The notes under the pieces: generated by a model
The model's input: the letters and a program-made list of their open reading frames with translations, nothing else
Told to the model about the DNA's origin: nothing
Database searches by the model: none
Program-made: the position numbers and the translations under genes
DNA from: Gnetum montanum
Lineage: Eukaryota > Streptophyta > Gnetopsida > Gnetales > Gnetaceae
Length of the DNA stretch: 64,000 nt
Direction of reading: 5' to 3'
NCBI GenBank assembly: GCA_015680685.1
Contig: MNCI01018132.1
Location: 1-64,000, forward strand
In this document: positions 35,900 to 46,526 of the stretch, one piece after another
Numbering within the stretch: position 1 is the stretch's first letter
Layout of the letters: every line of letters begins with the position of its first letter

Positions 35900-36540
35900 T
35901 TACAAACCTAGCTTAAGGTCGTAGTAGACCATAACCCTCCTAGTTTAAGATCTTAGCAGACCATGGTGTGCTAGTTTATAGTCCTAGTAGATTGTTGCAT
36001 GCTAGTTTATCATCATAGTGGATGTAGGTTGTGTCAGTTTAATGTCATGATCCAACGATGAGTTGTGCTAGTTTAGAATTGTGGTGGACATGTGTTTGCT
36101 AGTTTATCATCATAGAAAATGTATGCTATGATAGTTTAACATCATGACCCAAGGATGAGTTGTGCTAGTTGAGCATCGTGGTAGACATGTGTTGTGCTAG
36201 TTTATTGTCATAGTAGATGTGTGGTATGTGTGTGCCAGTTTAACATCATAGCAAATGATCCATGCCATTTTAACATTGTAGTGGACGTATGTTATGCTAG
36301 TTTAACATCATAGTGGATGAACACTATGCCAATTTAACATCGTAGCGGACAAGCTATTGTGTCAATTTAATATCATGAACGAAGGACGAGCAGTGTGTGT
36401 ATGGGTGCTATTTTAATGTTGTAGTAGATGAGCTATGCTAATTTAACATCATAGTGGATGAGAGGTTTAGGTGCTAGTTTAATATCATAGCACATGAATG
36501 CTATGATAGTTTAATGTCATACTGGATGTATTTTACCTTG
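35900..36540. repeat. Array of ~38-40 bp repeats, GCTAGTTTAACATCATAGTGGATG
   Basis: About 16 imperfect copies lie directly downstream of B's pol stop, in its 3' untranslated region. The same family recurs at 40110-40210 and 45890-46170, both inside the spacer of B. (Only the core of the unit is given here.). Confidence 0.8.
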
Positions 36541-36565
36541 CTGGATGGATGTGTGGCATTGCATG

Positions 36566-39500
36566 CTAGATGTAGTATGGCTTTAGGTATGAATGGTTCA
36601 CTAGATTGGTAAAATCATTTTTATCTTGATCAGCAAGCTTAAATGCTCCATTTTCATAGGCCTTAGTAACCAATAAAGGCCCTTCTCAGTTGGCTGAGAA
36701 TTTATCCATAGGTTTGTGAATGGCCTTGAAAACTAGTTCCCCTCTCTTGATTGGGCATTAATGCTAGTTGTGATGGTGATTTTGCCTTTACTTTTCTTGG
36801 TACCATTCAATGTGTTTAAGTGTCTGCATATGCTCTTTCTCTATTGAGTTAAGGTCTATGGTTCTCAACTTGTTGTTGTAAGCTTCATCAATGAAGTTCA
36901 AGAGGATCACCTGGAGTGATGGAATCTGCAATTCAAGTGGAAAAATTACTTCAAATACATAAAGAAGGCTATAAGGCATCTTACTTGTCACTATTTTACA
37001 TGTTGTGCAGTAGCCCTAGAGTGCATAGACTAGTTGCTCATGTCATCATTGTTTACTATTACTTAGCATCTTCTTGAGAAGGTTGATGATGACTTTGTTA
37101 GTGGCCTCTGGTTGGCCATTTGCTTGATGGTAGTATAGTGATGAAAAGGAATGCTTAATGCCAAAGCACTCAAAAAATGCTTTGGTTTTGGCATTGCTAA
37201 ATTGTGGTCCATTGTTTGTTACTATGGTCATGGGTAAGCCGAAATGGATCACTATGTTATCAAGCATGAATTAACAAACTTGTTGTGATGTTGTCTACCT
37301 AAGGGGGATAGCAATTATTATGAAGCTATGTCCTATAGAGGACTTAGACATTATGGGTCTAATGATGTCCAAGCCCCAACACTGGAATGGCCATGTGATC
37401 TACGTTGTATGTAGTTTAGTTAGTGGCATGTCCACTAAGTTGTCATGTTATTGAAAAATGTTGTATGTTGTGATCCTTGAGACATAATCATGATTCATGT
37501 AAGGCCAATAATAGCTTAATCATTTGATTTTTCTTGTCATTGCTCTAGGTGCTATGTGACCTCCACATAGTCCCTTGTGGGCTTGTTCAATGATTGTGTG
37601 CACTTTGCTATTGCTTACACAAGTTAATAGTATGCCATTGTAGGATTTGTGACATAACATGTTATCACCCATGATGATGTATTGCTATGAACATTTACAC
37701 GCTGCATCTTTTTTGGTAGTAGTTAAATGTTGCAGAGGCTCATCCTATAGAAGGTACACCTTAATTTCATTGTACCACTCTCCTATGTGGATTGTGCTTA
37801 CTATGGCTATGGATGAGACATCGATGATTTGCATGATAGGCATAGTGTAATCTACCACTAAGGTGGGCAATGCGTGGAACATGTCAGGTGCAATGCTTAA
37901 GGCTAATGTTGCTAGTACATCAGCTATAGCATTTTCATTTTAGGAAATATGTTGGACATCGACTATTGTAAAGTGTTAAAGAAAGTGCTTTGCCAAGTCA
38001 CAGTAAGGCTATAAATGTTAGACCTTGCAGGCATAAACTTCTATCACCTGGTTGATCACTAATTATGAGTTATCTTGGATCACTATGTGTTAGATCCCTA
38101 GGTCTTGTGCTATAAGGATATCTCAAAGGAGACCTTCATACTCCACCACATTACTAGTGCAAGGGAATGAAAAATGATATGCCTAGGGTTGGATCTCCCC
38201 AAAGGGAAATGTGATAATCATAGTAGCACTACCCCCTTTGGAGGTTAAAGCTTCGTTGAAATGTAGAAGTGCCTGATAGTTGTCGAACACTTAACTAATG
38301 TTATTGATGTGCTCATCTAGGAATTTTGGGTCTATGGTTGCTTGATTATTTATGAGTGAAGCCATGAGTTGTGCAGAAATAGCTTGACCTTTTGTTAAGG
38401 CTTGCATAATGCAGTGTAGGTCAAACACTATTGTTATTGCTTTTCAACATGTAATGCAACTACCTTTGTAGATGTTTGTTGTTATTACTTGGAGAATGTT
38501 GTTTTTGCAAGTAATATTGACTTGACTAGGGAAAAAATAATGCCTCCACTTATTGAGTGAGAAGATTAAGGCAAGGAAGTGCTTTTTCACATCATTGTAT
38601 TTTGCTTCATGGGCTACTAATGCGTGGCTTAGGTAGTAAACCTAGACCTCTATGCCATCATCTTGCTTTTGATAAAGTAAAGAAGTAATGGAAATGTTAG
38701 AAGTGGCATGGTAGATGTAAAAACTTTTATCTCCTTGTGGAGGATGAACAATGGGAAGTTATGCTAGCTCTTACTTAAGGTTGTCAAATGCTCCTTTCTT
38801 GAGTAGATGTTGCATCAATTGTAGCTTATCGGTTAACTAGGTAATAAACCTATGTATGAATTGTAGTCTGCCTTGCAACCCTCATAGCTTCTTAAGGTTG
38901 GCAGGTGATGCTAAGTTGGTTATGGACTTAACCTTGTTGAGGTCTACATGTATTCCTACTTCGGATACTATAAAATTGAGCATCTAGTCCATTTTGATAT
39001 GGAAAACACACTTCTTGTGGTTCAACCTAAGATCATGTTTTAAGCAAAATTTAAGCACTAAGTCTAGATAATTTGCATGGTTGTAGGCCACTTTGGACTT
39101 AACTGTGATGTCATCAACATAGTGATTGAGTAAGCTTAGCATGTAATTGTTAAATATATATGTCATTACACATTGATACATTGTTCATGCATTCTTGAGT
39201 CCAAAAGGCATCATGGTATAGCAAAACATGCCCCAAGGGGTCATGAAGGTTGTGCTAAATTGGTGCTCAATGTTGATCCTAATCTAGTTGTAGTCTAAGA
39301 ACCCATCCATAAAGGATAACAAGGTGTGTCTAGCCATGGTATCAATCAATTGATCAATACTAGGCAACAAGAAGTCATCTTTGATGGTCTCCTTGTTCAA
39401 GTCCTAGAAGTATATGCAAATGCATATACTTCTATTTTTCTTGGGGATAAAAACGATGTTGAAGACCCAGTTTGCATAGTCAATAGCCCAGATGAAACCA

Positions 39501-39972
39501 TCTTTGTAAAGCTTGGTGATTTCATCATGGATAGCCAACACCACCTAAGGTCTAACCTTGTACACTTTTTTTTAACTAGTCTAAGGTAGGGATCAAGAAT
39601 GATATTGTGCTAGACTAGCCAAGGATCTAGGCCTAGCATATCCTTGTATGACCATGCAAAGGCCTTGATGTTATCATTGAGCATCCTAGCGATGTTTTGG
39701 GCATGCTAGAACTCTAGCAAGGAACTTAGATTTAGTGTTTTTACCTCATCGTTAGGCATAGCCATGGGAATCTTAACAAGGGGATCCTTTGTGATGTCCC
39801 CTACATCTAGATTGAGAGCCTTGATTAGATGGTTAGCCTAGTCTAGTGATGCCTCTATGGATGCCATGTATTTAGTATAGGTTGTAGGCTTAAGTTCTAG
39901 GAAATGTGGGTCAATGCATCACTTAATATCACCATGAGGTTCCATGAGGACTAGAGGTGAGAAGATCTACTC
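36566..39972 (-). pseudogene. pol: Element B pol exon: RT, RNase H, second RNase H, integrase
   Basis: Minus strand. RT begins just left of the splice site and shows KAFAWSYKDMLGL, a FPLP-like region and the catalytic YVDDITVKSK at 38984-39181, where Tyr-Val-Asp-Asp is intact. After RNase H there is a second RNase-H-like part with SNVVEYEGLLRDILIAQDLG and NSQLVINQVIEVYACK (about 38000-38200), the archaeal-type domain typical of Tat-group elements. Integrase has the HTIIEQAHKGLCGGH zinc finger, WGLDIIGPI, and GLPMTIVTNNGPQFSNAK (Asp replaced by Asn in the core) with HQANGQPEATNK (37046-37267). The C-terminus LVTKAYENGAFKLADQD ends at a stop at 36566. Better preserved than copy A but still disabled. 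Confidence 0.9.
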
Positions 39973-39977
39973 CTGCA
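39973..39977 (-). other. Candidate 3' splice site just upstream of RT (element B)
   Basis: The minus strand reads TATGCAG followed by GAGTAG. It corresponds to 12004-12008 in element A. Confidence 0.5.
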
Positions 39978-40109
39978 TAACCATGTGATGTTCCTACAAA
40001 ATGAACCAGAAAAATGTTAAGCAACACTTATTTTAATGAATATGCATAAATGAATAAAAAGCAATGTGGTGAAAATTTTCCTAAGCATGCATGTGAGCTA
40101 TTAAGGTAG

Positions 40110-40210
40110 GTAAGCATGTTTGTGCTGGTTTTAGGCCTTGGCAGGTCATGTGCATGCCAATTTTAGGTCTTAGCAGACCATGGACATGTCAGTTATATCA
40201 TTCTAGGGAA
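40110..40210. repeat. Short tract of GGTTTTAGGCCTTGGCAGG-type repeats
   Basis: Three copies resemble the repeats at 35900-36540 and 45890-46170. They lie on the RT side of B's spacer. Confidence 0.6.
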
Positions 40211-40322
40211 GGTTGGCCATTTTTGGAAATTGGAATTAGCTCAAGCATTCACTGGGCAACAAAAAGTTCAAAATTTTGGCTAAGTATGGATGACTACTCT
40301 CTCACCTGACTACATTTTTCAC

Positions 40323-40513
40323 CCAACTATGCTCTCCACTAGGCATTCAATGTGGATTGTAGTCTTAGGTTGGTGGATTATTAAATGATCCTAGGAGGAT
40401 ATATAGGAACATTTTCACTATGGGTAAGTTGTCATTTTCTTGTTTTCAAATGCAATGTCCAGAGTGTAGTCTTTCCATTTTTGTCACATGTTACTAGTGG
40501 AGAGCATAGTTGG
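40323..40513. repeat. 20 bp perfect inverted repeat upstream of the antisense gene of B
   Basis: CCAACTATGCTCTCCACTAG at 40323-40342 is the exact reverse complement of 40494-40513. The right arm ends 4 bp before the ATG at 40518. The core GGAGAGCATAGT also recurs many times in the U3 of B's LTR (51500-52040). Confidence 0.85.
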
Positions 40514-40517
40514 AATA

Positions 40518-43500
40518 ATGATGCTTTAGACTGGACACCTAGACCAAAGACTAGTGAACATTGTCGAAGGGAAGAGAGCACTAGACCACCTGCCATAGGC
40601 ACACATAGAGGAGAGGAGGCCATTAGTGTTAGCTAGGTACCCCAACTATGTTCTGCCCTTTGCTCATTTTTTAATTTTGATTTTTGCCATTTTTCCAATG
40701 AGGGTTTGTGTTTTTGGGCATAGTCTCTTAGCATGCCTTACCATGGTAGGGGCTATTGCTATTGTGCATTGTTTCAACAATGGAGATGGTAGGGAGGGCA
40801 TGCATGGCTACAGGGACAATTTTGTATGATGGGGCTTTTGCATGGACCATGGGTGTTTTCTTTTGTTTTTGAAAAAAATTTGGCAGGTGTGGGGTTCTTG
40901 GGAGGGCCACAGACTACATATCATAGAACGACAGTGATGGGAATAGTTATTACTATGCAATGTAGCATGGGCCAAGGGGACACACATGGGGTTGTAGGAC
41001 TATTTTTATGTTCTCTCCTTTTCCTTTTTTTTGTCATTTTTTGACATGATCATAGGAGAGAATTTCATTAGGGTTTTGATGCACGTGTGTAGGGATTGAT
41101 AGGAAGGGGCTTAGGGTAGAGGGTAGGCATTGTGGGTTGGGCACTAGGGTTCTGGCTCTGGTGGTAGTTGAGGGTAGCCTACTATGTAGTAGGGGGTGTG
41201 ACACAAGGGTTTGTCTTTGCACTTTTTTTTCTTATTTTTTGGTTTGAAAAAAATTTTTCTTAGCTTAGGTGCAGGGTAGGGGTGAGGTAGGGGTCTATCT
41301 GTGCATCTTTTTATTTTTTTCCACAAGGGCTATGGATGTTGTTGCACCCTGTGATGCACTACAAGGGTTGTAGGGACAATTGTGCCCTATAGCACAACTA
41401 TAGGGGCTATTAGGACACTTAGTGCTATGATGCACTTTTTGTGTTTTTGTTTTTTTTTATGAAATATTTGCAAGGGTGCAATAGGGATGTAGCCTACTAT
41501 GGTGGTAGGTGAAGGAGGATTGCTAGGTGCGATGTCATTGGAGACTGTGCTCTCCATAGCTGAGGGACTATGCTCTCCATGCATTAGGAGCATAGTCAAG
41601 GTGGCTCTAGAGTTAGAAAAAGGTTCACTCTTTCTGGACTATGCTCTATACTAAGATAGCCTAGAGTTAGAAAATTTTTGCAATTTTCTAGACTATGCTC
41701 TTCACTGAGGTAGTTTGGAATTAGAAAAAATTTGCCAAAATTTTGTAAACTATGCATAACACTAAACCTACAAAATTTAATGATGCTAAAGCTATGAAAA
41801 TGTGCTATAACCAAGTGAGGACTAGGGCATGTCAAATAAGTTAATTAACCTTATATACCCATGGGGCCCTAGAGGGCATTGCCAAAATTAAGAAATTTTT
41901 TGCTAATGTGCATTGTATAGTGTTAATTTGCTAACTTCAAAAATTAAATGCTAAAATTTGCATCTACATATGTATACTAACAACTTGGTTATTGCTTGAT
42001 GGTTGCAAGGTGTTGTTGAAACCTATCTTGATTATCATGGAGTTCGTGAGCATCCTATGCTACATGAGCAAGTCTATTCTAACACACATGTGCTAGATAT
42101 GTAAGTGGGCCCTTAGATGATGTGGTTTTGGCTAGGGGCTCATGAGTTCCTGGAGTACTTGTTGTAGTAGTTTAATGTGATCATGTGGTCACACTTGGTG
42201 GTGGAGGTTGCTAGCACCATCATTGAGATGTTGTTGCCTAAGGCTAACTAGGGAATCTTGAGGTTCATCTTAGATGAGCCTACTACTAGTGATGATAGAG
42301 TAGGTAGTTCAAGTAGAGGTCTTAGAAGCATTGAACACCTATATAGGATATGACACATGATGGGGTTCAATTGCTACAATAAGAGAAACATCCTTTTCAT
42401 CATGCTATGGGTGCACACCCTATTCTAGAACCAACCTATAACTATCTACTATGCTGGAGGGTAAGTCCTTTTATGGTTGTCATAGTTTGTTTCTTACTAC
42501 TTGCCCGTGTTACATTGCTAATAGCTCATGACTAACACTAGTTTCAAAGTTGATGAGGAGGGCCTACATAATGAGGTGGATGCTCTAGCCTTGACCCACA
42601 CTACTGTAGTGGTGTTCTCTTCTAACCTGAATGTTCAGGCAGCCATGCTTGAGAAGGTGGGATCCAACTTAAAGGTCTACCCTACTCGATACCTAAAGGC
42701 ATGCGAGCAGTGCAAGACTCATGGTTGGTTGGATGAGGAGTGGGCTACAATGAGATCAACACCAAGGAGATGCTTGCTCGCCACCTCCATCTTACACTTT
42801 GTTTTTACCATGTATGTATTTAAGCTCTAGCTCATGTGCTTGCTCATGTATACTTGTTAGTTTGTGTTTGCATGATTCTAATGTTGTTTTGCCTTTATTG
42901 TAGTCATGGTTGCTTTAGGTGAGGTGATAGTAAGTATTACAAGTTGCATAGAGGCCATCCTCATCATGATGTATGGTGATGTGGAGAATGTGCAACACTA
43001 GCTGTGCCATAATGCTTTGGATGAACTGACTACTAGTTCTACTTGTAGGGTTGATGGACCTATTTTTTGCCCTTATCTTGAGTATCCTAGTGGCCAAAAT
43101 GGTTACTATCATTGACTCCTTTAGCATCAATGTTAGGTAGTTTGTCACCCAAGTGCATGGTGTGACAGTACTGTTGGACCTTAGCAAGGTCTTCTTTGTC
43201 AACCTCTTTGGATTTTCCATTGATGGCTCGACAATTGTCGATAAGGCTAGCATGGAGGTGGACTATAGAGGGAAGATTGAGGACTAGTTGGAGGCTACTC
43301 AATCTCACAAGGGCATACTAATTAAGGATTTACTTGTGCCTAAGGTATGGGAGCTCTACCCTCTTTTCTACACTCGTGCATTTCTAAAGTTACTCTCCTA
43401 AGGAAAGATACTTGGGGTGGAGAAAGCATGAATGATGAGGAAGATGTTGCTAGAGGGTATGAGGTTCAACTAGGCTACCTACATTATGATCAACTTACAT

Positions 43501-45655
43501 GCAGAGATCTCTAGGCTATGGTTCAACCTCTAAGCAAGGTCCCATGTCAACTTCATGTTCTTTGCAAGGTACCTATGAAGTTTTGCAGAGCTCTTGGTTG
43601 TGTGAAATGGTGAACAATGGATTGTGCAAGACTACGAGTAGCTTTCTAAGCCATGGATTTAGCACATGTTCACTACTATACACATGTAGGACCTACTAGA
43701 GAAAATCAATGAGTCACTATCCATAATGACTAAGGGTCCTTTGGGGTAGTCAAATTACTTGTGTGATAGTGCAGGCAAGGATCCTCTAGTTCACACTGGG
43801 GATGTGACTAAGATAGATCACTATATCATAGAGATGGTGGGACTATCTACTTCCAAGATTAAGAGGTCACATACTATAGAGGAGGCTTCCCTTGAGGCCA
43901 AAAGGCCAAATAGCAAGAGGATCCATATTAGGCTTCAAAGCTTGCACATAGAGGTTGTAGGTTAGTATGTGCAACTTGTTAGATGCATATTTGTATTAAT
44001 GTATGTTTATATTTTATATTTTTCTTTATGTTATATTGTTAACCAACTAGTGACATGCCTATGTATACTAATGTGCTATGTATGGACATATGTTAATTGC
44101 ATAGATACTAGAGAGGGTTGTAGAAGCAATGACTGAGGTAGTAGCAGAAGAAGTGCCCCTTGAAGCTAAGGAGGGGGAAGGCTCATGGGGATGAGTTACC
44201 TAAGGTAGTAGAGATCCTTCAACAATTGGAGGAAGAGGGGTTTCTCCACCCTGATAGGGGTGATTTTGATAGCCTAATCAATGGTGTGTAGCTGAGTGGG
44301 TCCCCTACACTCATGCCTAAGGGCTTGCTAGGTAACTATCTTGGATTGCCATCTATAATTACTTTTTTTCTCTAGCATCTTAGTTGTTTGGTTATATGTT
44401 AATTGCATAATTGTGTTACAACATCAAATGTTCCTGCTAGTGGTCCCACGTCTACATACTATATGGAGTTGTGGATAGACATGCCTGATAAATTCACCTT
44501 CAAAAAAGGCATTATTGAGGACATGGTGGAATGCTTACAACAAGTAGATCCTGAGATTAGTATGTGAGATGTTGCTTTGCTTTATGTTGCTCTACTACTC
44601 AAATGCTTAGTTCTAGGCTAATATTGATTTATTGTTACATGCCTATAGGTCCTAAGATTCGGTGGGATCCAAGCAAGGTGGCCAAGGTGGATGCCCTTCC
44701 TGACCTCCCTCTTGAGGTCAATTAGGTGTCTCGTTGCATGTACAAGATATTGAACAAGTACAAAATTTCCTATGCAAAGGCGTTGTGGAGCTATAGGCAC
44801 TCAAATAAGCACCTATGGAAACACATGTACAAGCTACAAGAGAGGTGACTAGCTAGGACACAAAGATCAAAGATCTTCAGTCCAGATATAACTTTCTAGC
44901 AGCTAGATCCTAGGGAGATAGCACTTGGTGTACTTTTTAGATAGAGTATGCTCAATACTAGATAACTCTTAGAGGTAAAAATGAGGCCACATGGGAGTTG
45001 ATTGAGCAACGACTATAGATGGACCTACTTACCTAGAAGAACTAAGATTGGAAGAATTACAACACAAAGGTCTATTGATGGGAGTAGATGCAGAAGAACC
45101 ACAAGCACCAATATAAGCCTAAGTGTGATGTGTACCTACAATGGTACAAGGAGGAGTCTACCAAATGTCACCTGCTCAAGATGTTTCTTAAGGTAACTAG
45201 TGGAAGGTAGGCAAATAAGTTGTTCATGCAGCATATAGTGGTGAGTGGCTTTCTTGAGAGGGAGATCATTACCCCTTGTAGGGAGGATTATTTTACTACA
45301 TTCTCAATGGAGCCACCTATATGAACCTTCATGGACAATAGTAGGACTCCTGTGGGCATTGACTTTGGTTAAGAGGACTAAACACAACATTTCAAGGTTG
45401 AGATCCTTCAGTCGTTGGAGTATGGCCTTCGAAAGTTACCTCTAGAAGACATTGATGCAGGACCCTCTCAGGTTAGTCTCTTTTGTTTTTTTTTTTTGTT
45501 TTTTGCATGTTTTAGGTTGGCTTGTGTACTGCATACTTGCTTACTAAGTATGTGTTTTGTTGTGGTTATGTTGCTAGGTACTAGGAGATGTTGTGGGCCC
45601 CAACGATGCAATGGGGGATGAAAAACCTCCACCCCTATCTATTGTGACTAGTTGA
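40518..45655 (+). pseudogene. Spliced antisense cargo gene in the PR-RT spacer of element B
   Basis: Plus-strand gene opposite to B's gag-pol, homologous to 14228-19422 in A. Inferred exons: 40518-40636 (MML, one stop, TGHLDQRLVNIVEGKRALDH, donor AG/GTACC, same phase as A); 42010-42460 (HAD-like, own entry); 42542 to about 42811, opening FKVDEEGLHNEVDALA and containing YPTRYLKACEQCKTHGWL; a region near 42920-43340 with YGDVENVQHQL-like and VHGVTVLLDLSKVFFVNLFG segments; 43760-43960, ending SKIKRSHTIEEASLEAKRP; 44431-44559 with STYYMELWIDMPDKFTF and EDMVECLQQVDPEI; 44649-44844 with PKIRWDPSKV and YKISYAKALWSYRHSN; about 45000-45300; last exon from 45578, LGDVVGPNDAMGDEKPPP, stop at 45655. Stops interrupt most exons. 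Some acceptors, such as that at 44431, have lost AG. Product unknown. Confidence 0.6.
42010..42460 (+). pseudogene. Exon with FCP1/NIF-like HAD phosphatase similarity (element B copy)
   Basis: The exon lies between GGTTGCAAG, with a TACTAAC branch-site-like word about 30 bp upstream, and GTAAGT. The frame from 42012 is unbroken by frameshifts, with in-frame stops only. It shows GAHEFLEYLL, then FNVIMWSHLVVEVASTIIEM, then further on YNKRNILFIMLW and TLF followed by NQPITIYYAGG. Each block lines up with copy A in the same order and frame. The late HAD DD pair is not preserved in this copy, so a functional phosphatase is not expected from it. Confidence 0.5.
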
Positions 45656-45889
45656 GCATGACTAGATGTACCTTTGCTATGGGGAATTTTTTCTATTTTT
45701 TACTATACTTTTGGTGCATGATGCTACTCATGCTATGCACTACTATTCATATGATATCTAATGCATGTATATACTATATGTAATATGTAATGTATAAATC
45801 TTTCTTTTATGGTTTATTTATTGTGTGCTTGCTATGCTTATAATGTGATGAGTTAATATGCTAAGTTAGGATTATGCGATGATAATATA

Positions 45890-46170
45890 ACTAGGCCATT
45901 ACAAGCCCCATGCTAGTTTAAGGCCATAGTGGGAGGGCCAATGCTAGTTTAAGGCCATTTTGGAACATGATGATAGTTTAAGGTCATTTTGGACCATGTG
46001 CTACCAGCTTAAGGCCATGGTAGGTTGCATATATTGATAGTTTTAGGTCATTTCAGGCTAGGCGTCACTAGTTTAAGGCCATGGTAGGCCACAGGGATAT
46101 AATTGGAAGCAATAGTTTAAGACCATTCTAGGCCTAAGTGGTAGTTTAATGACATTCTAGGCCAAGTATG
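45890..46170. repeat. Array of CTAGTTTAAGGCCATGGTAG repeats
   Basis: About eight imperfect copies of 35-40 bp lie between the end of the antisense gene and the protease of B. They belong to the same family as 35900-36540. Confidence 0.8.
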
Positions 46171-46173
46171 TTG

Positions 46174-46176
<3 letters not shown>

Positions 46177-46208
<32 letters not shown>
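46177..46208. repeat. (TC)16 microsatellite
   Basis: Sixteen uninterrupted TC units directly follow the CTAGTTTAAGGCC array. Confidence 0.98.
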
Positions 46209-46212
<4 letters not shown>

Positions 46213-46526
46213 TAGTTTTGGATTTTATGATTTTTATGTATTTTGACATTTTTTTATGCATAAAGGCATATGCATTAAAGAAATAGTAGAAAAAATGTAA
46301 ACTAAGCTATCAAATGCATAGCTGATGTAGATGGTAAGCTAAGTGATTAAACTAAATGAAAATAATAGGCTATAATGCTAATGTGATGTAAATGGGGAGT
46401 AGGATGTAGGGTGTAAGTGGACAACAGGTAGGTCCCTAGCATGCTTTCAAACTAAGAGGGAACCTTAGTCACATAGTTGCTTCCTAACCTAGTGTTGATT
46501 AGGAGGTGCATAGGGCCTAGAGGGAA

